Below, in pieces: positions 25,609-37,713 of a DNA stretch of 64,000 nucleotides; the stretch's first letter is position 1; each line of letters starts with the position of its first letter. Origin of the DNA: an uncultured Bacteroides sp. (GTDB lineage: Bacteria; Bacteroidota; Bacteroidia; Bacteroidales; Bacteroidaceae); NCBI GenBank assembly GCA_944319875.1, contig CALUFR010000113.1, positions 37,772 to 101,771 of the forward strand, in the 5' to 3' direction. Both the position numbers and the translations under genes were made by a program. The notes beneath the pieces are model-generated. The model did not search any database. It saw only the letters and a program-made list of their open reading frames with translations, and was not told the DNA's origin.

Positions 25609-27876
25609 ATGGAAGAGAACCTTGAGCTGAAAGAGAAAGAAAAAGCGGAAGAAGCGATGATACAGGAAGCTTTTCAGGACTTACTGAACAGCTACCTGGC
25701 CACGAAGCACCGCAAGCGGGTTGAAATTATCACCAAAGCATTCAACTTCGCCAACCAGGCACACAAAGGCATCAAACGACGCTCGGGTGAGCCCTACATT
25801 CTCCACCCCATCGCCGTAGCCAAGATCGTATGCACTGAAATCGGACTGGGCTCCACTTCCATCTGCTCGGCTCTGCTGCATGACGTGGTAGAAGACACCG
25901 ACTATACGGTAGAAGACATCGAAAACATTTTCGGCCCCAAGATAGCCCAGATTGTAGACGGACTGACTAAGATTTCGGGCGGTATCTTCGGCGACAAAGC
26001 CTCCGCGCAGGCTGAAAACTTCAAGAAGCTGCTACTTACCATGAGCGATGACATCCGCGTCATCCTCATCAAGATTGCCGACCGCCTTCACAACATGCGC
26101 ACACTCGGCTCGATGCTTCCCAGCAAGCAATATAAGATTACCGGCGAAACCATGTACATCTATGCCCCGTTGGCCAATCGCCTGGGACTCTACAAGATAA
26201 AGACCGAACTGGAAAATCTCAGCTTCAAGTACGAGCACCCGGAAGAATATGCCGCCATCGAGAAAAAGCTGGAAGCTACGGCTGCCGAGCGCGACAAGGT
26301 GTTCAAGGAATTCACCGCGCCCATCCGTGCCCAACTGGACAAAATGGGCATGAAATATCACATCCTGGCACGCGTCAAGTCTATCTATTCCATCTGGAAC
26401 AAGATGCAGACCAAGCACGTACCCTTCGAGGAAATCTATGACATTCTGGCCGTACGCATCATCTTCACTCCCAAAAGCCTGGAGGAAGAACTGAATGACT
26501 GCTTCGACATTTATGTAGCCATCTCCAAAATATACAAACCGCATCCCGACCGCCTGCGCGACTGGGTGAGCCACCCCAAGGCCAATGGCTACCAGGCCCT
26601 GCACGTCACCCTCATGGGAAACAACGGACAATGGATTGAGGTGCAGATCCGCAGTGAACGCATGAACGACGTGGCCGAGCAAGGCTTCGCCGCCCATTGG
26701 AAATACAAGGAAGGCGGCGGCAGCGAGGACGAAGGCGAACTGGAAAAATGGCTGAGGACCATCAAGGAAATACTGGATGACCCGCAACCCGATGCCATCG
26801 ACTTCCTCGACACCATCAAACTGAACCTCTTCGCTTCCGAGATATTCGTGTTCACGCCCAAAGGCGACCTGAAAACCATGCCACAGAACTGCACGGCCCT
26901 GGATTTCGCCTTCTCCCTCCACACCGACATCGGCAGCCATTGCATCGGCGCGCAGGTCAACCACAAGCTGGTTCCCCTGAGCCACAAGCTCCAAAGCGGC
27001 GACCAAGTGGAAATCCTGACTTCGAAATCGCAGCGCGTACAACCCGAGTGGCTGAACTATGCCACCACGGCACGCGCACGAGCCAAGATAGCCGCCATTC
27101 TCCGCAAAGAAGCCAAAGCCTATCAAAAGGAAGGTGAAAAAATATTAGCCGATTTTCTGAAAGAAGAAGGCATCCGCATGGACGAAACCGCCATGATCAA
27201 ACTCATGCGCCTGCACAACTTCCACACCTACGATGAACTGCTCGTGGCCATCGGCAGCAAGAAGCTTACATTAGGCGATGCCGAGCGTAACGCCTTCAAG
27301 GAAAAACAGGAAAAGAGCTGGAAGAAACTCCTATCCTTCTCCTTCGGCAACGGAAAAGAAGAGAAGGGAGCAAACGCGGAGAAAGACTCGCAGGAGAAAG
27401 GGCAGGCGGAAAAGATAGACACCAAGAAAATCCTGAAGCTGACCGAGGAAGCCATCTCCAAGGAGTACATCATGGCCGACTGCTGTCACCCCATTCCGGG
27501 CGACGACGTGCTGGGCTACATCAACGAGAACAATCAGGTCATCATCCACAAGCGCCAATGCCCCATAGCTGCCCGCCTGAAGAGCAGCTATGGCAACCGC
27601 ATCATCGCCACCCAATGGGACACACACAAAGAGCTTTCTTTCCTGGTGACCATCTACATCAAGGGCATAGACAGCGTAGGTCTGCTGAACGAAGTGACAC
27701 AGGTCATCTCGCGCCAACTAAACGTCAACATCCGCAAACTGACGATGGAGACCGATGACGGAATTTTCGAAGGAAGAATTCAACTGTATGTACACGATGT
27801 GGACGACGTGCGCACCATCTGCAACAACCTGAAGCAGGTGAAAAACATCAAGCAAGTATCGAGAATAGAGGACTAA
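25609..27876 (+). CDS. Bifunctional-type (p)ppGpp synthetase/hydrolase (RelA/SpoT)
   Basis: The 755-residue enzyme makes and degrades (p)ppGpp, the stringent-response alarmone. Domain order is complete: an HD hydrolase (about 40-190) with intact LLHDVVEDT, a synthetase (about 240-370) with RVKSIYSIWNKM and HPKANGYQALH, TGS (about 405-465, IFVFTPKGDLKTMP), a C-terminal zinc-finger-like region with ADCCHPIPGDDV and an ACT domain (about 675-750). The intact HD argues against a pure RelA. Its stop overlaps the stop of convergent merR within CTAA. Confidence 0.94.
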   Translation: MEENLELKEKEKAEEAMIQEAFQDLLNSYLATKHRKRVEIITKAFNFANQAHKGIKRRSGEPYILHPIAVAKIVCTEIGLGSTSICSALLHDVVEDTDYTVEDIENIFGPKIAQIVDGLTKISGGIFGDKASAQAENFKKLLLTMSDDIRVILIKIADRLHNMRTLGSMLPSKQYKITGETMYIYAPLANRLGLYKIKTELENLSFKYEHPEEYAAIEKKLEATAAERDKVFKEFTAPIRAQLDKMGMKYHILARVKSIYSIWNKMQTKHVPFEEIYDILAVRIIFTPKSLEEELNDCFDIYVAISKIYKPHPDRLRDWVSHPKANGYQALHVTLMGNNGQWIEVQIRSERMNDVAEQGFAAHWKYKEGGGSEDEGELEKWLRTIKEILDDPQPDAIDFLDTIKLNLFASEIFVFTPKGDLKTMPQNCTALDFAFSLHTDIGSHCIGAQVNHKLVPLSHKLQSGDQVEILTSKSQRVQPEWLNYATTARARAKIAAILRKEAKAYQKEGEKILADFLKEEGIRMDETAMIKLMRLHNFHTYDELLVAIGSKKLTLGDAERNAFKEKQEKSWKKLLSFSFGNGKEEKGANAEKDSQEKGQAEKIDTKKILKLTEEAISKEYIMADCCHPIPGDDVLGYINENNQVIIHKRQCPIAARLKSSYGNRIIATQWDTHKELSFLVTIYIKGIDSVGLLNEVTQVISRQLNVNIRKLTMETDDGIFEGRIQLYVHDVDDVRTICNNLKQVKNIKQVSRIED

Positions 27877-28283
27877 TGCTCCTCCGGAGACGGTGATTGC
27901 AGTTCACCGACATTCTCCTTCAGCGCCTCCAGGTCGTCGTAGGTAAAAGCGTCGAGTGCGTCACGCATGGACAGCAGTTCTTTGCGGATGCTTTTCAGAC
28001 GGTCCACGATCTCATAGTTGCGCAACGTGGCTTCCTTGTTGTCCTTCAGACGCTGACGGGCTCCGGGAAGCGTCATGCCGCGCTCCTTCACCAAGTGGTA
28101 AATGAGCTTCACCGTCTCCACATCCTCCTTGCGATACTGGCGGACTCCCCGTCCCGCCTTCTTGGGGCAGAGCTGTGGAAACTCCTTCTCCCAATAGCGG
28201 AGCAGCGACTCGTTGACTCCAACCATCTCGGCCACTTCGCTGATGGAGTAATACAACTTCAGGTTCTTATCGGTATTCAACAC
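27873..28283 (-). CDS. MerR-family transcriptional regulator
   Basis: The 136-residue protein has an N-terminal winged helix (about 12-75) with YSISEVAEMVGVNESLLRYWE and GRGVRQYRKEDVETVKLI, of the MerR branch common in Bacteroidales. A coiled-coil helix follows (about 85-120), and there are no metal-binding cysteines. The target is unknown. It lies on one strand with the downstream-of-start M23 gene (28,335-29,303), 51 bases apart. Confidence 0.85.
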   Translation of the reverse strand: MLNTDKNLKLYYSISEVAEMVGVNESLLRYWEKEFPQLCPKKAGRGVRQYRKEDVETVKLIYHLVKERGMTLPGARQRLKDNKEATLRNYEIVDRLKSIRKELLSMRDALDAFTYDDLEALKENVGELQSPSPEEH

Positions 28284-28334
28284 GGCAACAATCGTTTAAC
28301 AAACAGATAACAAATACATTTCATATTCTCCCTA

Positions 28335-29303
28335 TCAATCCAGCACCTTACCCTGATTGGCCGCCAACTGTATCATGCGGTCGTAATCCTCAGCGCTCAG
28401 ATCCATGAAGTAATAGTTGACGGGATTGACTACCCGCCCCTTGACGTGGACTTCGTAATGCAGGTGCGGACCGGTGCTCTTGCCGGTATTGCCCACGGCA
28501 CCTATCACCTCGCCACGCACCACCTTACGCCCCACCTTCGTATGATAGTCGTGCAGATGGGCATACAGGGTCTGATATCCGAAGCCATGGTCGATAACGA
28601 TGGTTTTGCCATAGCCCGTCTGCCAGCCCACCTTTATCACCTTGCCGTCACCCGTTGCATAGACATCCGTGCCGGTATTGGCCGAGAAGTCCATGCCTGC
28701 ATGAAACTTGGACGTACCATAAATCGGGTCAATACGCGTGCCATATCCCGAAGCCGTCTTCTTCAAATCCTTGTTGGAGATAGGCTGTATGGCCGGGATG
28801 CAGCGTAGCATCTCGTCGTGCCGCTCGCACATGCGAACCACGTCGTCGAACGAACGCGACTGGATGTAGAGCTGCCTCGTAAGCATGTCCATCTTCTGCG
28901 TGGTGTGCACCACCAGTTCCGAGTTGGCCATCTTCATCAGGTGCTCATAGCGGTTGGTCCCCCCGTATCCCCCTTGACGGATGGCCGTCGGCACGGGGTC
29001 GGCCATGAAGATAACCCGGTAGAGGTTGTCATCACGTTGCCGGATGTCCTGCAACACGCCGATGGCCTCGTCCATTCTGCGCGAAAGCACGTTATATTGC
29101 GCCAACAGCTGGCTGTTCTCCATCCTCAGCTCCTTTTCCGAAGGTGAGCCGAACAGAAGCAGAAGCCCGATAAAGCACCCCGCTCCCAGTCCCATGCCGA
29201 TGAAGAGACGGCGCAGATAACTCATCACCCGCTGCTTCACCGTAGGGTAAATGCGGTCATAGGTCTGCGTCTGAGGATTATATATATAGTAAACTTTGCG
29301 CAT
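28335..29303 (-). CDS. M23-family murein metallopeptidase
   Basis: The 322-residue membrane-anchored enzyme has one membrane segment (about 30-50), then a coiled-coil stretch (about 55-100). The C-terminal LytM domain has the metal ligands in HAGMDFSA (about 200) and HLHYEV (about 281), with DHGFGYQTLYAHL between. Both parts of the zinc site (H..D and HxH) are present, so it is probably active as an endopeptidase in cell-wall growth. Confidence 0.88.
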   Translation of the reverse strand: MRKVYYIYNPQTQTYDRIYPTVKQRVMSYLRRLFIGMGLGAGCFIGLLLLFGSPSEKELRMENSQLLAQYNVLSRRMDEAIGVLQDIRQRDDNLYRVIFMADPVPTAIRQGGYGGTNRYEHLMKMANSELVVHTTQKMDMLTRQLYIQSRSFDDVVRMCERHDEMLRCIPAIQPISNKDLKKTASGYGTRIDPIYGTSKFHAGMDFSANTGTDVYATGDGKVIKVGWQTGYGKTIVIDHGFGYQTLYAHLHDYHTKVGRKVVRGEVIGAVGNTGKSTGPHLHYEVHVKGRVVNPVNYYFMDLSAEDYDRMIQLAANQGKVLD

Positions 29304-29334
29304 CTTTTTGGAAATATTTCAGCGGTCTATGCGG

Positions 29335-29362
29335 CAAAAGTAATAAAAACAAGCTATCTTTG
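29335..29362. promoter_or_regulatory. Back-to-back -7 boxes for the M23 gene (-) and alaS (+)
   Basis: The reverse complement at 29,335-29,342 reads TACTTTTG and faces the M23 gene. TATCTTTG at 29,355-29,362 faces alaS. Confidence 0.6.
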
Positions 29363-29399
29363 CACAGTTTTTTGAGTTTTTAAGTTATTGATAGTATAT

Positions 29400-32018
29400 A
29401 TGTTGACTGCAAACGAAATCCGAGACTCGTTCAAGAGTTTCTTCGAAAGCAAGGGACACCACATCGTCCCTTCCGCCCCCATGGTGATCAAGGACGACCC
29501 CACGCTGATGTTTACCAACGCGGGCATGAACCAATTCAAGGACATCATCCTGGGCAACCACCCCGCCAAATACAAACGGGTGGCCGACTCACAGAAATGC
29601 CTGCGCGTAAGCGGAAAGCACAACGACCTGGAGGAAGTGGGACACGACACGTACCACCACACCATGTTCGAGATGCTGGGCAACTGGTCCTTCGGCGACT
29701 ACTTCAAGAAAGAAGCCATCTCCTGGGCATGGGAGTATCTGGTGGACGTGCTGAAGATCAATCCCGACAACCTCTACGCCACCGTCTTCGAAGGCAGCCC
29801 CGAAGAAGGCCTGAGCCGCGACGACGAAGCCGCCTCCTACTGGGAACAGTTCCTGCCGAAGGATCACATCCTGAACGGCAACAAGCACGATAACTTCTGG
29901 GAAATGGGCGACACCGGTCCCTGCGGCCCCTGCTCGGAAATCCACATCGACTCCCGTTCGGAGGAAGAAAAAGCCAAAGTCCCCGGACGCGAGCTGGTGA
30001 ACAAGGACCATCCGCAGGTCATCGAAATCTGGAACCTCGTATTCATGCAATACAACCGCAAGGCCGACGGTAGCCTCGAAGGTCTGCCCGCCAAGGTCAT
30101 CGACACCGGCATGGGCTTCGAACGACTGGTGCGCACCCTGCAAGGAAAGACATCCAACTATGACACCGACGTATTCCAGCCCCTGCTGAAAGCCATCGGC
30201 GACCTGAGCGGTAAGAAGTACGGAGACGACGAGAAGTCGGACATCGCTATGCGCGTCGTGGCCGACCACATCCGCACCATCGCCTTCTCCATCACCGACG
30301 GACAGCTGCCCGGCAATGCCAAGGCCGGCTACGTCATCCGCCGCATCCTGCGCCGTGCCGTGCGCTACGGCTACACCTTCTTGGGACAGAAGCAAGCCTT
30401 CATGTACAAGCTCCTGCCGGTGCTGATTGAGAACATGGGCGGCGCCTTTCCCGAACTGAACGCCCAGCGCGAGCTGATTACCAAGGTCATCAAAGAGGAA
30501 GAAGAAGCCTTCCTGCGCACCCTGGAGACAGGTATCCGCCTGCTCGAGAAGACCATGGCCGAGACCAAAGCCGCCGGCAAAACTGAAATCAGCGGCAAGG
30601 ACGCCTTCACGCTCTACGACACCTTCGGCTTCCCCTTGGACTTGACCGAGTTAATCCTTCGCGAAAACGGCATGACCGCGAACACAAAGGACTTCGACGC
30701 CGAGATGCAGCAACAGAAGCAGCGCGCACGCAACGCAGCCGCCGTGGAGACGGGCGACTGGATTACGCTGAAAGAAGGCACCACCGAATTCGTGGGCTAC
30801 GACTATACGGAATACGAAACCAGCATCCTGCGCTACCGTCAGGTGAAACAGAAGAACCAGACGCTCTACCAGATTGTGCTGGACAAGACACCGTTCTACG
30901 CTGAAAGCGGCGGTCAGGTAGGTGACACGGGCGTATTGGTGAGCGAATTCGAGACCATCGACATCATCGACACCAAGAAAGAGAACAACCTGCCCATCCA
31001 CCTGGCTAAGAAGCTGCCCGAACACCTCGACGCGCCGATGATGGCCTGTGTGGACACCGACAAGCGTGCCGCCTGCGCCGCCAACCACTCGTGTACGCAC
31101 CTGCTGGACGAAGCGCTGCGCACCGTGCTGGGCGACCATGTGGAGCAGAAAGGTTCGCTTGTCACGCCGGATTCGCTCCGCTTCGACTTCTCGCACTTCC
31201 AGAAAGTGACCGATGAACAGCTCCGCCAGGTGGAGCACCTGGTCAACGCCAAGATACGCGCCAACATCCCCCTGAAGGAATACCGCAACATCCCCATTGA
31301 GGAAGCCAAGGAACTGGGCGCCATTGCCCTCTTCGGCGAGAAGTACGGTGACCGTGTCCGCGTCATCCAGTTCGGCTCGTCCATCGAGTTCTGCGGCGGT
31401 ACGCACGTAGCCGCCACGGGTAACATCGGCATGGTGAAGATTGTGTCCGAAAGTTCCGTTGCCGCCGGTGTACGTCGTATCGAGGCCTATACAGGAGCTG
31501 CCGTAGAAGAAATGATGGATGCCCTGCAAGACTCCCTGCGCGACCTGAAAGCACTCTTCAACAACGCTCCCGACCTGACCGGCACCATCCGCAAGTACAT
31601 CGAGGAGAACGCCGGACTGAAGAAGCAAGTGGAAGAGTTCATGAAGGAAAAAGAAGCCCAGCTGAAAGAGCGACTGCTCCAGAGCGTCAAGGAAGTAAAC
31701 GGCGTGAAACTCATCAAGTTCTGTGCTCCGCTACCCGCCGACACGGTGAAGAACATCGCCTTCCAGCTGCGCGGCCAGATTACGGAGAACCTGTTCTTCG
31801 TGGCAGGTACCGTATTCGATGGCAAGCCGATGCTCACCGTCATGCTGAGCGACAACCTCGTAGCCAACGGTCTGAAGGCCGGTGCCCTGGTGAAGGAAGC
31901 CGCCAAGCTGATACAGGGCGGTGGTGGCGGTCAACCCCACTTCGCAACCGCCGGCGGCAAGAACCCCGACGGCCTGAACGCCGCAGTCGACAAGATTGTC
32001 GAACTGGCTAACCTCTGA
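29400..32018 (+). CDS. alaS: Alanyl-tRNA synthetase
   Basis: The 872-residue class II synthetase charges tRNA-Ala. The catalytic core shows NAGMNQFKD (about 37-45) and [10 protein letters not shown]. The editing domain has the zinc-binding CTHLLDEAL and the [11 protein letters not shown] pair, and a C-Ala region has [14 protein letters not shown] near the end. Start ATG is at 29,400; an upstream in-frame TTG is less likely. A hairpin terminator follows. Confidence 0.96.
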   Translation: MLTANEIRDSFKSFFESKGHHIVPSAPMVIKDDPTLMFTNAGMNQFKDIILGNHPAKYKRVADSQKCLRVSGKHNDLEEVGHDTYHHTMFEMLGNWSFGDYFKKEAISWAWEYLVDVLKINPDNLYATVFEGSPEEGLSRDDEAASYWEQFLPKDHILNGNKHDNFWEMGDTGPCGPCSEIHIDSRSEEEKAKVPGRELVNKDHPQVIEIWNLVFMQYNRKADGSLEGLPAKVIDTGMGFERLVRTLQGKTSNYDTDVFQPLLKAIGDLSGKKYGDDEKSDIAMRVVADHIRTIAFSITDGQLPGNAKAGYVIRRILRRAVRYGYTFLGQKQAFMYKLLPVLIENMGGAFPELNAQRELITKVIKEEEEAFLRTLETGIRLLEKTMAETKAAGKTEISGKDAFTLYDTFGFPLDLTELILRENGMTANTKDFDAEMQQQKQRARNAAAVETGDWITLKEGTTEFVGYDYTEYETSILRYRQVKQKNQTLYQIVLDKTPFYAESGGQVGDTGVLVSEFETIDIIDTKKENNLPIHLAKKLPEHLDAPMMACVDTDKRAACAANHSCTHLLDEALRTVLGDHVEQKGSLVTPDSLRFDFSHFQKVTDEQLRQVEHLVNAKIRANIPLKEYRNIPIEEAKELGAIALFGEKYGDRVRVIQFGSSIEFCGGTHVAATGNIGMVKIVSESSVAAGVRRIEAYTGAAVEEMMDALQDSLRDLKALFNNAPDLTGTIRKYIEENAGLKKQVEEFMKEKEAQLKERLLQSVKEVNGVKLIKFCAPLPADTVKNIAFQLRGQITENLFFVAGTVFDGKPMLTVMLSDNLVANGLKAGALVKEAAKLIQGGGGGQPHFATAGGKNPDGLNAAVDKIVELANL

Positions 32019-32052
32019 CGCACCACACCGACAGACTAACGTTCTGAAATAA

Positions 32053-32095
32053 AAAAAGGATGTGCCCCGCATAGGGAGTACATCCTTTTTCTTTT
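32053..32095 (+). terminator. Rho-independent terminator of alaS
   Basis: AAAAAGGATGT (32,053-32,063) pairs with ACATCCTTTTT (32,080-32,090), with further T residues following. Confidence 0.88.
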
Positions 32096-32127
32096 TGCCC
32101 GAAAGCGGCAACCACACTTCAGACGTA

Positions 32128-32230
32128 ATAAAGCAACACTTTAAAGGCGATAAAGCGATGCTTTAATAGCGATAAAGCAACACTTTAACCAGGATAAAGC
32201 AACACTTTATTTCCAGTAAAACAAAATAAA
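32128..32230. repeat. Tandem array of four to five 22-bp units (ATAAAGCAACACTTTAA-type)
   Basis: ATAAAGC begins at 32,128, 32,150, 32,172 and 32,194, a period of exactly 22 bp, with a decayed fifth unit near 32,216. Each unit has an imperfect dyad AAAG-CAACA-CTTT. There are no unique spacers. Between the alaS terminator and the TlpA-like gene's terminator this is all the gap holds. Confidence 0.8.
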
Positions 32231-32258
32231 GTACCAAGTCTCTATCAATCAAGCATAT

Positions 32259-32292
32259 AAAAAAGGGCAGCCAAGCTATGCCGACTGCCCCA
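32259..32292 (-). terminator. Rho-independent terminator of the TlpA-like lipoprotein gene
   Basis: On the minus strand GGGGCAG pairs with CTGCCC (32,265-32,270 with 32,285-32,290), followed by TTTTTTATA. Confidence 0.8.
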
Positions 32293-32313
32293 CCATTTAC
32301 TTTGCCGATTACT

Positions 32314-33771
<1,458 letters not shown>

Positions 33772-33805
33772 AACTTGTAAAATTTTAATTACGACGAAAG
33801 ATAGG

Positions 33806-34402
33806 TTACAGTGCGCTGGAGTGATGCTTGATGAGGTTCATGAACTCCTCGCGGGTCTTGGCCTGGTTGAAGGCACCGGTGAAGTCGGAGGTCGTGGTAA
33901 TGGCGTTCTGCTTCTCCACGCCCCGCATCTGCATGCACATGTGCTTGGCTTCGACCACCACCATCACGCCCAGCGGATTGAGCGTCTCCTGGATGCACTC
34001 CTTGATCTGGAGCGTCATGCGTTCCTGCACCTGCAGGCGGTGGGAGAAGATGTCGACGACGCGGGCTATCTTGCTCAAGCCGGTGATGTAGCCGTTGGGG
34101 ATGTAGGCCACGTGCGCCTTGCCGTAGAAGGGCAGCATGTGGTGTTCGCACAAGGAGAAGAAATCGATGTCTTTCACAATCACCATCTGCCTGTATTCTT
34201 CCTTAAACTTGGCCGAGCGCAACACTTCGTGCGGGTCCATCGTGTATCCCTTGGTCAGGGAGAGCATGGCCTTGGCTACGCGTTCGGGGGTTTTCTGCAA
34301 TCCTTCGCGCCCGGTGTCCTCGCCCAGCAGGGTAAGGATGCGCGAATAGTGTTCCATCAATTCGCCCAGCGCGGGGGAGGTGATGATTTCTTTTTCCAAC
34401 AT
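33806..34402 (-). CDS. folE: GTP cyclohydrolase I FolE
   Basis: It turns GTP into 7,8-dihydroneopterin triphosphate, the first step of folate synthesis. The 198-residue protein has all family motifs: [20 protein letters not shown] (about 103-122) with the zinc cysteine and histidines, [19 protein letters not shown], and the second zinc cysteine in [11 protein letters not shown] (about 161). Length is typical. Confidence 0.96.
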   Translation of the reverse strand: MLEKEIITSPALGELMEHYSRILTLLGEDTGREGLQKTPERVAKAMLSLTKGYTMDPHEVLRSAKFKEEYRQMVIVKDIDFFSLCEHHMLPFYGKAHVAYIPNGYITGLSKIARVVDIFSHRLQVQERMTLQIKECIQETLNPLGVMVVVEAKHMCMQMRGVEKQNAITTTSDFTGAFNQAKTREEFMNLIKHHSSAL

Positions 34403-34457
34403 GATTTCTTTCTGATTATGAATTTCTCCGGACGGACGTCACCGCCCGTTACTGAAG

Positions 34458-34916
34458 TTATAAAGGAATATTAATCTGGTCTCGGACAATGGAAACTTCC
34501 TTGAACTGACCCGTGCTCCGCAAACGACGCATCATGGCATCGGCCTCTTCGATGCTCCGGTAGTCGCCCACCCGGCACAACCAGCGGGGAGGATTAAAGA
34601 AGGTGTAGATGAGCAAATCGGGAAAGAGTTCCTTGACAGACGCCGCCACCGCATGCGCTTCATTCTTGGCCTGGCGGGTATTGCTTCCGGCATATACCTG
34701 GACACGGTATCCGGCAGCCTTGAGCACTTGCTGCTGGCCGTCGGTGGCAACAGCCGGACGTGCCTTGCCTATCAGCGCTTCGATGCGTGCATCCTGGTGG
34801 ATAGTCACTTTTCCCTGGCCCGGAACGGAGCGTTCCAGACTCTTCACGATGTTGTCCTGCGCCGCGGCAAAGAGAAAGGCGGAAAGGCACGCAAAGGTCA
34901 AAAACAAACGTTTCAT
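34458..34916 (-). CDS. SPOR-domain protein
   Basis: The 152-residue secreted protein has a signal peptide ending at FAAAQ (about 20). A SPOR domain (about 70-150), with YRVQVYAGSNTRQAKNEA and WLCRVGDYRSIEEADAMM, should bind denuded peptidoglycan glycan at division sites. The ATG at 34,914-34,916 is used because it gives the signal peptide. It lies between folE and tpiA. Confidence 0.85.
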   Translation of the reverse strand: MKRLFLTFACLSAFLFAAAQDNIVKSLERSVPGQGKVTIHQDARIEALIGKARPAVATDGQQQVLKAAGYRVQVYAGSNTRQAKNEAHAVAASVKELFPDLLIYTFFNPPRWLCRVGDYRSIEEADAMMRRLRSTGQFKEVSIVRDQINIPL

Positions 34917-34962
34917 GTTACTCTCGGTATCTGTTGTTCTTAATGTAAAAAAATAAACTAAA

Positions 34963-35006
34963 GAAAGCACTGCGCCGACTGCATGACTCATCGGCGCAGC
35001 GCTTTT
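34963..35006 (-). terminator. Hairpin terminator after tpiA
   Basis: A 15-base stem AAAGCACTGCGCCGA with TCGGCGCAGCGCTTT follows tpiA on the minus strand, with TTTCTTTAG beyond. It may be only partly effective, because the SPOR gene continues. Confidence 0.75.
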
Positions 35007-35025
35007 ATCCGCGTTTCGCCGCCGA

Positions 35026-35781
35026 TTAGTTGAAGGCGTCGATAATGCCCTTGAAGTCAGCAACCTTCAAGGCAGCACCACCAATCAGACCGCCGTCTAC
35101 GTCGGGGTTGGCGAACAGTTCCTTGGCATTCGAAGGCTTGCAGCTGCCACCGTAGAGGATGGAGCAGTTGTCTGCGATTTCCTTGCCATACTTCTCGGCA
35201 ACAGCCGAACGGATGAAGGCGTGGATTTCCTGTGCCTGCTCCGGAGTGGCAGTCTTGCCCGTACCGATGGCCCAAACCGGCTCGTAAGCCAGGATGATCT
35301 TGGAGAAGTCCTCGGCAGACAGGGAGAATACGGAAGCCAGCTGAGCGGCAACCACTTCGTTCTGCTTGTTGGCTTCACGCTCTTCCAGCACTTCGCCGAT
35401 GCAGAAGATAGGAGTCAGACCGTTGGCCAGCGCCAGCTTCACTTTCTCTGCCAGGATTTCTACTGTCTCGTGATAGTAGGCACGACGTTCAGAGTGACCC
35501 AGGATAACATACTTGGCACCGGTAGAAGCCACCATGGCAGCCGAAACTTCACCCGTATAGGCACCCGATTCCTTGTCTGCACAGTTCTCTGCACCGACAC
35601 CGATCTTGGCGGGATCCACCAGCGGAGTCACCGATGCCAGGTGGATAAACGGCGTACAGATGATTACATCACAGTTGGGCTTCTCGTTAGCCAACACTTC
35701 GTTCAATTCTTTTGCAAGAGCAATGCCCTCCTGGAGGGTCTTGTTCATTTTCCAGTTTCCTGCAACAATGTTCTTTCTCAT
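35026..35781 (-). CDS. tpiA: Triosephosphate isomerase
   Basis: It interconverts dihydroxyacetone phosphate and glyceraldehyde 3-phosphate. The 251-residue TIM barrel starts [15 protein letters not shown] with the substrate lysine, and has the catalytic histidine in ILGHSERR (about 100) and glutamate in [11 protein letters not shown] (about 172). YGGSCKPSN and the final [10 protein letters not shown] complete the phosphate site. Upstream in-frame codons overlap the DoxX gene tail region and lack family sequence, so 35,781 is used. Confidence 0.97.
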   Translation of the reverse strand: MRKNIVAGNWKMNKTLQEGIALAKELNEVLANEKPNCDVIICTPFIHLASVTPLVDPAKIGVGAENCADKESGAYTGEVSAAMVASTGAKYVILGHSERRAYYHETVEILAEKVKLALANGLTPIFCIGEVLEEREANKQNEVVAAQLASVFSLSAEDFSKIILAYEPVWAIGTGKTATPEQAQEIHAFIRSAVAEKYGKEIADNCSILYGGSCKPSNAKELFANPDVDGGLIGGAALKVADFKGIIDAFN

Positions 35782-35822
35782 TTTGTTTATCTTTAAAGGG
35801 TTAATATAATTGTTCTCATCAC

Positions 35823-37142
35823 TTACTTTCCTTCCATAAGTCCGCCGGCGGTCTTCACATGCCCTATCCGCTTCTCCCGCCGCTTGATGAACAGGATATC
35901 CACGGCCAGCACCAGGCAGAGGGGGACGATGAACCAAAGCAGCACTTTCCCCATCGTATGCCAAAGGCTGACGAACTCTTCCTGTCCCAGGGGAATCTTC
36001 TCCAGCGCGTCGTAGAGCGCATATTCATCGGGCAGATTGCCGTCGCTCCACTTATGCAGGATCGTACCGTCCTTCAGCAGGAACATGCCCGGATTGGAAC
36101 GGATCATGGTCTTCAGCGTAAGCTCGTCCGCCTCGTAAAACGGATATTCGGCTCCCGTCCTGTCACTCCATTGCAGGATTTCCTCTTTCGGAGACGCCGT
36201 CAAGGCGTAGAAGCCATAGCCATGCTCCACGCTATAATCGTAGATTTCATTGATCAGGTCGATGTGGCTGTCATCCGCATACTCGATGCGATGGGCCACC
36301 AGCAGGAAGGTGTATCCCTTGGCGGAGAGAAGCTTTTCCGTAAGATCTTCATCCGTCTCCAAATCCTGTATGAAGAAACCTTTGAGAGGCGATTCGTTGT
36401 CTTTCTCCACCTCCTTCGTTATCGTACGAGTTTCGACAAGGGTCCACGTCGAATCGGGATAATTGTCCGAAGTGAATTCTTTCCTCACACCGTCTTTCTC
36501 GAGCAGGAACCGCGTTTCAAAGGTAACTTCGGAACTTCCCAGGGCCTGCGGAATATTCACACCGATCTTATAAGGGCGGAAGTCGATAATAGGCAGGTTG
36601 TGCTGGCAATAAATGGACAAAGCAAAGACAAACAGGATGGTATACATGGAGAAGACCCACTCTATCTTTCGCGTAATGAAGAGTATCACGTCTTTTCGCC
36701 AGCGGAACACCGAGAAAGCGGCCACGAACAGGATGACATTCTTCCCGAAAGTCTCCCAGTTGGTCAGTACCCAGGCATCACCGAAACAGCCGCAATCGGG
36801 CACCGGATTGGCTATGGCAAGGTAGAGCGTGAGGGGTGTCATCACAGCCATCAGCAACAGGGCCACCCAGGCACTCCATCCCCTCCGAATCCCCAGAAAC
36901 AGATATACACCGAGGCAGAATTCAAGCGCGGCCAACAGCAGGGCGCCCACAAACAATAAGGAAGAGGGAAGCCAGCTGTCCATGCCAAAAGCCGCCACAT
37001 AGTCCTGCAACTTGTAAAAAGTGCCGAACGGATCGATCGCCTTGACAAAGCCGGAAAAGATGAACACGCCTCCCAACAAAAAGCGGCAGGCATTCACCCA
37101 CACTCTCCTGACAATATGTTTCTTATCAATCTCCAAATTCAA
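35823..37142 (-). CDS. DoxX/MauE-like membrane protein with thioredoxin-like C-terminal part (BT_3928 family)
   Basis: The 439-residue protein has four N-terminal membrane segments of DoxX/MauE type (about 12-160), with the cysteine pair in PDCGCFGD (about 113-120), the redox motif of this fold. One more membrane segment follows, then a soluble alpha/beta part (about 255-400) with thioredoxin-like [11 protein letters not shown] role in periplasmic redox is suggested but unproven. It overlaps DUF1599 by 17 bases and precedes tpiA, as in B. thetaiotaomicron. Confidence 0.82.
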   Translation of the reverse strand: MNLEIDKKHIVRRVWVNACRFLLGGVFIFSGFVKAIDPFGTFYKLQDYVAAFGMDSWLPSSLLFVGALLLAALEFCLGVYLFLGIRRGWSAWVALLLMAVMTPLTLYLAIANPVPDCGCFGDAWVLTNWETFGKNVILFVAAFSVFRWRKDVILFITRKIEWVFSMYTILFVFALSIYCQHNLPIIDFRPYKIGVNIPQALGSSEVTFETRFLLEKDGVRKEFTSDNYPDSTWTLVETRTITKEVEKDNESPLKGFFIQDLETDEDLTEKLLSAKGYTFLLVAHRIEYADDSHIDLINEIYDYSVEHGYGFYALTASPKEEILQWSDRTGAEYPFYEADELTLKTMIRSNPGMFLLKDGTILHKWSDGNLPDEYALYDALEKIPLGQEEFVSLWHTMGKVLLWFIVPLCLVLAVDILFIKRREKRIGHVKTAGGLMEGK

Positions 37143-37668
37143 TCTTTATCAAACCGAAAACAGCGTAATTTATCATATCCATATAATTAGCGTCCACGCC
37201 TTCGGACACGAGCGTCTGGCCGGAAAGAGCTTCTATCTGCTTGGTGCGATAGAGCTTCATCAAAATCAAATCGGTGTACGAACTGATACGCATGCTGCGC
37301 CATGCCTCATCGTAATCATGATTCTTGGCCAGCATCAGCTCCAGGGAAGCCTTGGCATACTTGTCATACAACGCCAACGCTTCTTCATTGGTCATGTCCG
37401 CCGACTCGGCATAGCCTTTCTCCAACTGGATAAGCCCGACGATACCATAGTTCACAATCGCGATAAACTCCGAACGGACGCCTTCATCCACCAGGGAAAC
37501 GCCTTTGGTCTCAATGCTTCGGATGCGGTTGGCCTTGATAAATAGCTGGTCGGTCACTGAAGACGGGCGCAAAATGCGCCAAGCCGGACCATAATCATGA
37601 AGTTTCTTGGCAAACAAATCACGACAAATGGCAATGACATGTTCAAATTGTTGCTTGGTATCTTTCAT
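37126..37668 (-). CDS. DUF1599 domain-containing protein
   Basis: The 180-residue soluble protein consists of two similar halves, each with a KLHDYGPAW or KNHDYDEAWRSMR motif (about 18-26 and 120-130) and an EGV..E/N.. tail. This suggests a dNTPase-like all-helical fold, duplicated. The function is unknown. It opens the operon with the DoxX-like gene and tpiA. Confidence 0.82.
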   Translation of the reverse strand: MKDTKQQFEHVIAICRDLFAKKLHDYGPAWRILRPSSVTDQLFIKANRIRSIETKGVSLVDEGVRSEFIAIVNYGIVGLIQLEKGYAESADMTNEEALALYDKYAKASLELMLAKNHDYDEAWRSMRISSYTDLILMKLYRTKQIEALSGQTLVSEGVDANYMDMINYAVFGLIKIEFGD

Positions 37669-37687
37669 CTCCTCTAAAAATAGGATG

Positions 37688-37695
37688 CAAAGTTA
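37688..37695 (-). promoter_or_regulatory. -7 box for the DUF1599-DoxX-tpiA operon
   Basis: The reverse complement reads TAACTTTG, 20 bases upstream of the DUF1599 start. Confidence 0.6.
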
Positions 37696-37713
37696 TGAAT
37701 AATTAAGAAATAA

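Noticed and set aside
26032-27126. 364-codon minus-strand frame opposite rel
   Set aside because: Antisense shadow of a well-conserved gene with complete HD, synthetase and TGS motifs.
35859-36959. 366-codon plus-strand frame opposite the DoxX-like gene
   Set aside because: No domain, and its composition is that of a reverse-strand shadow.
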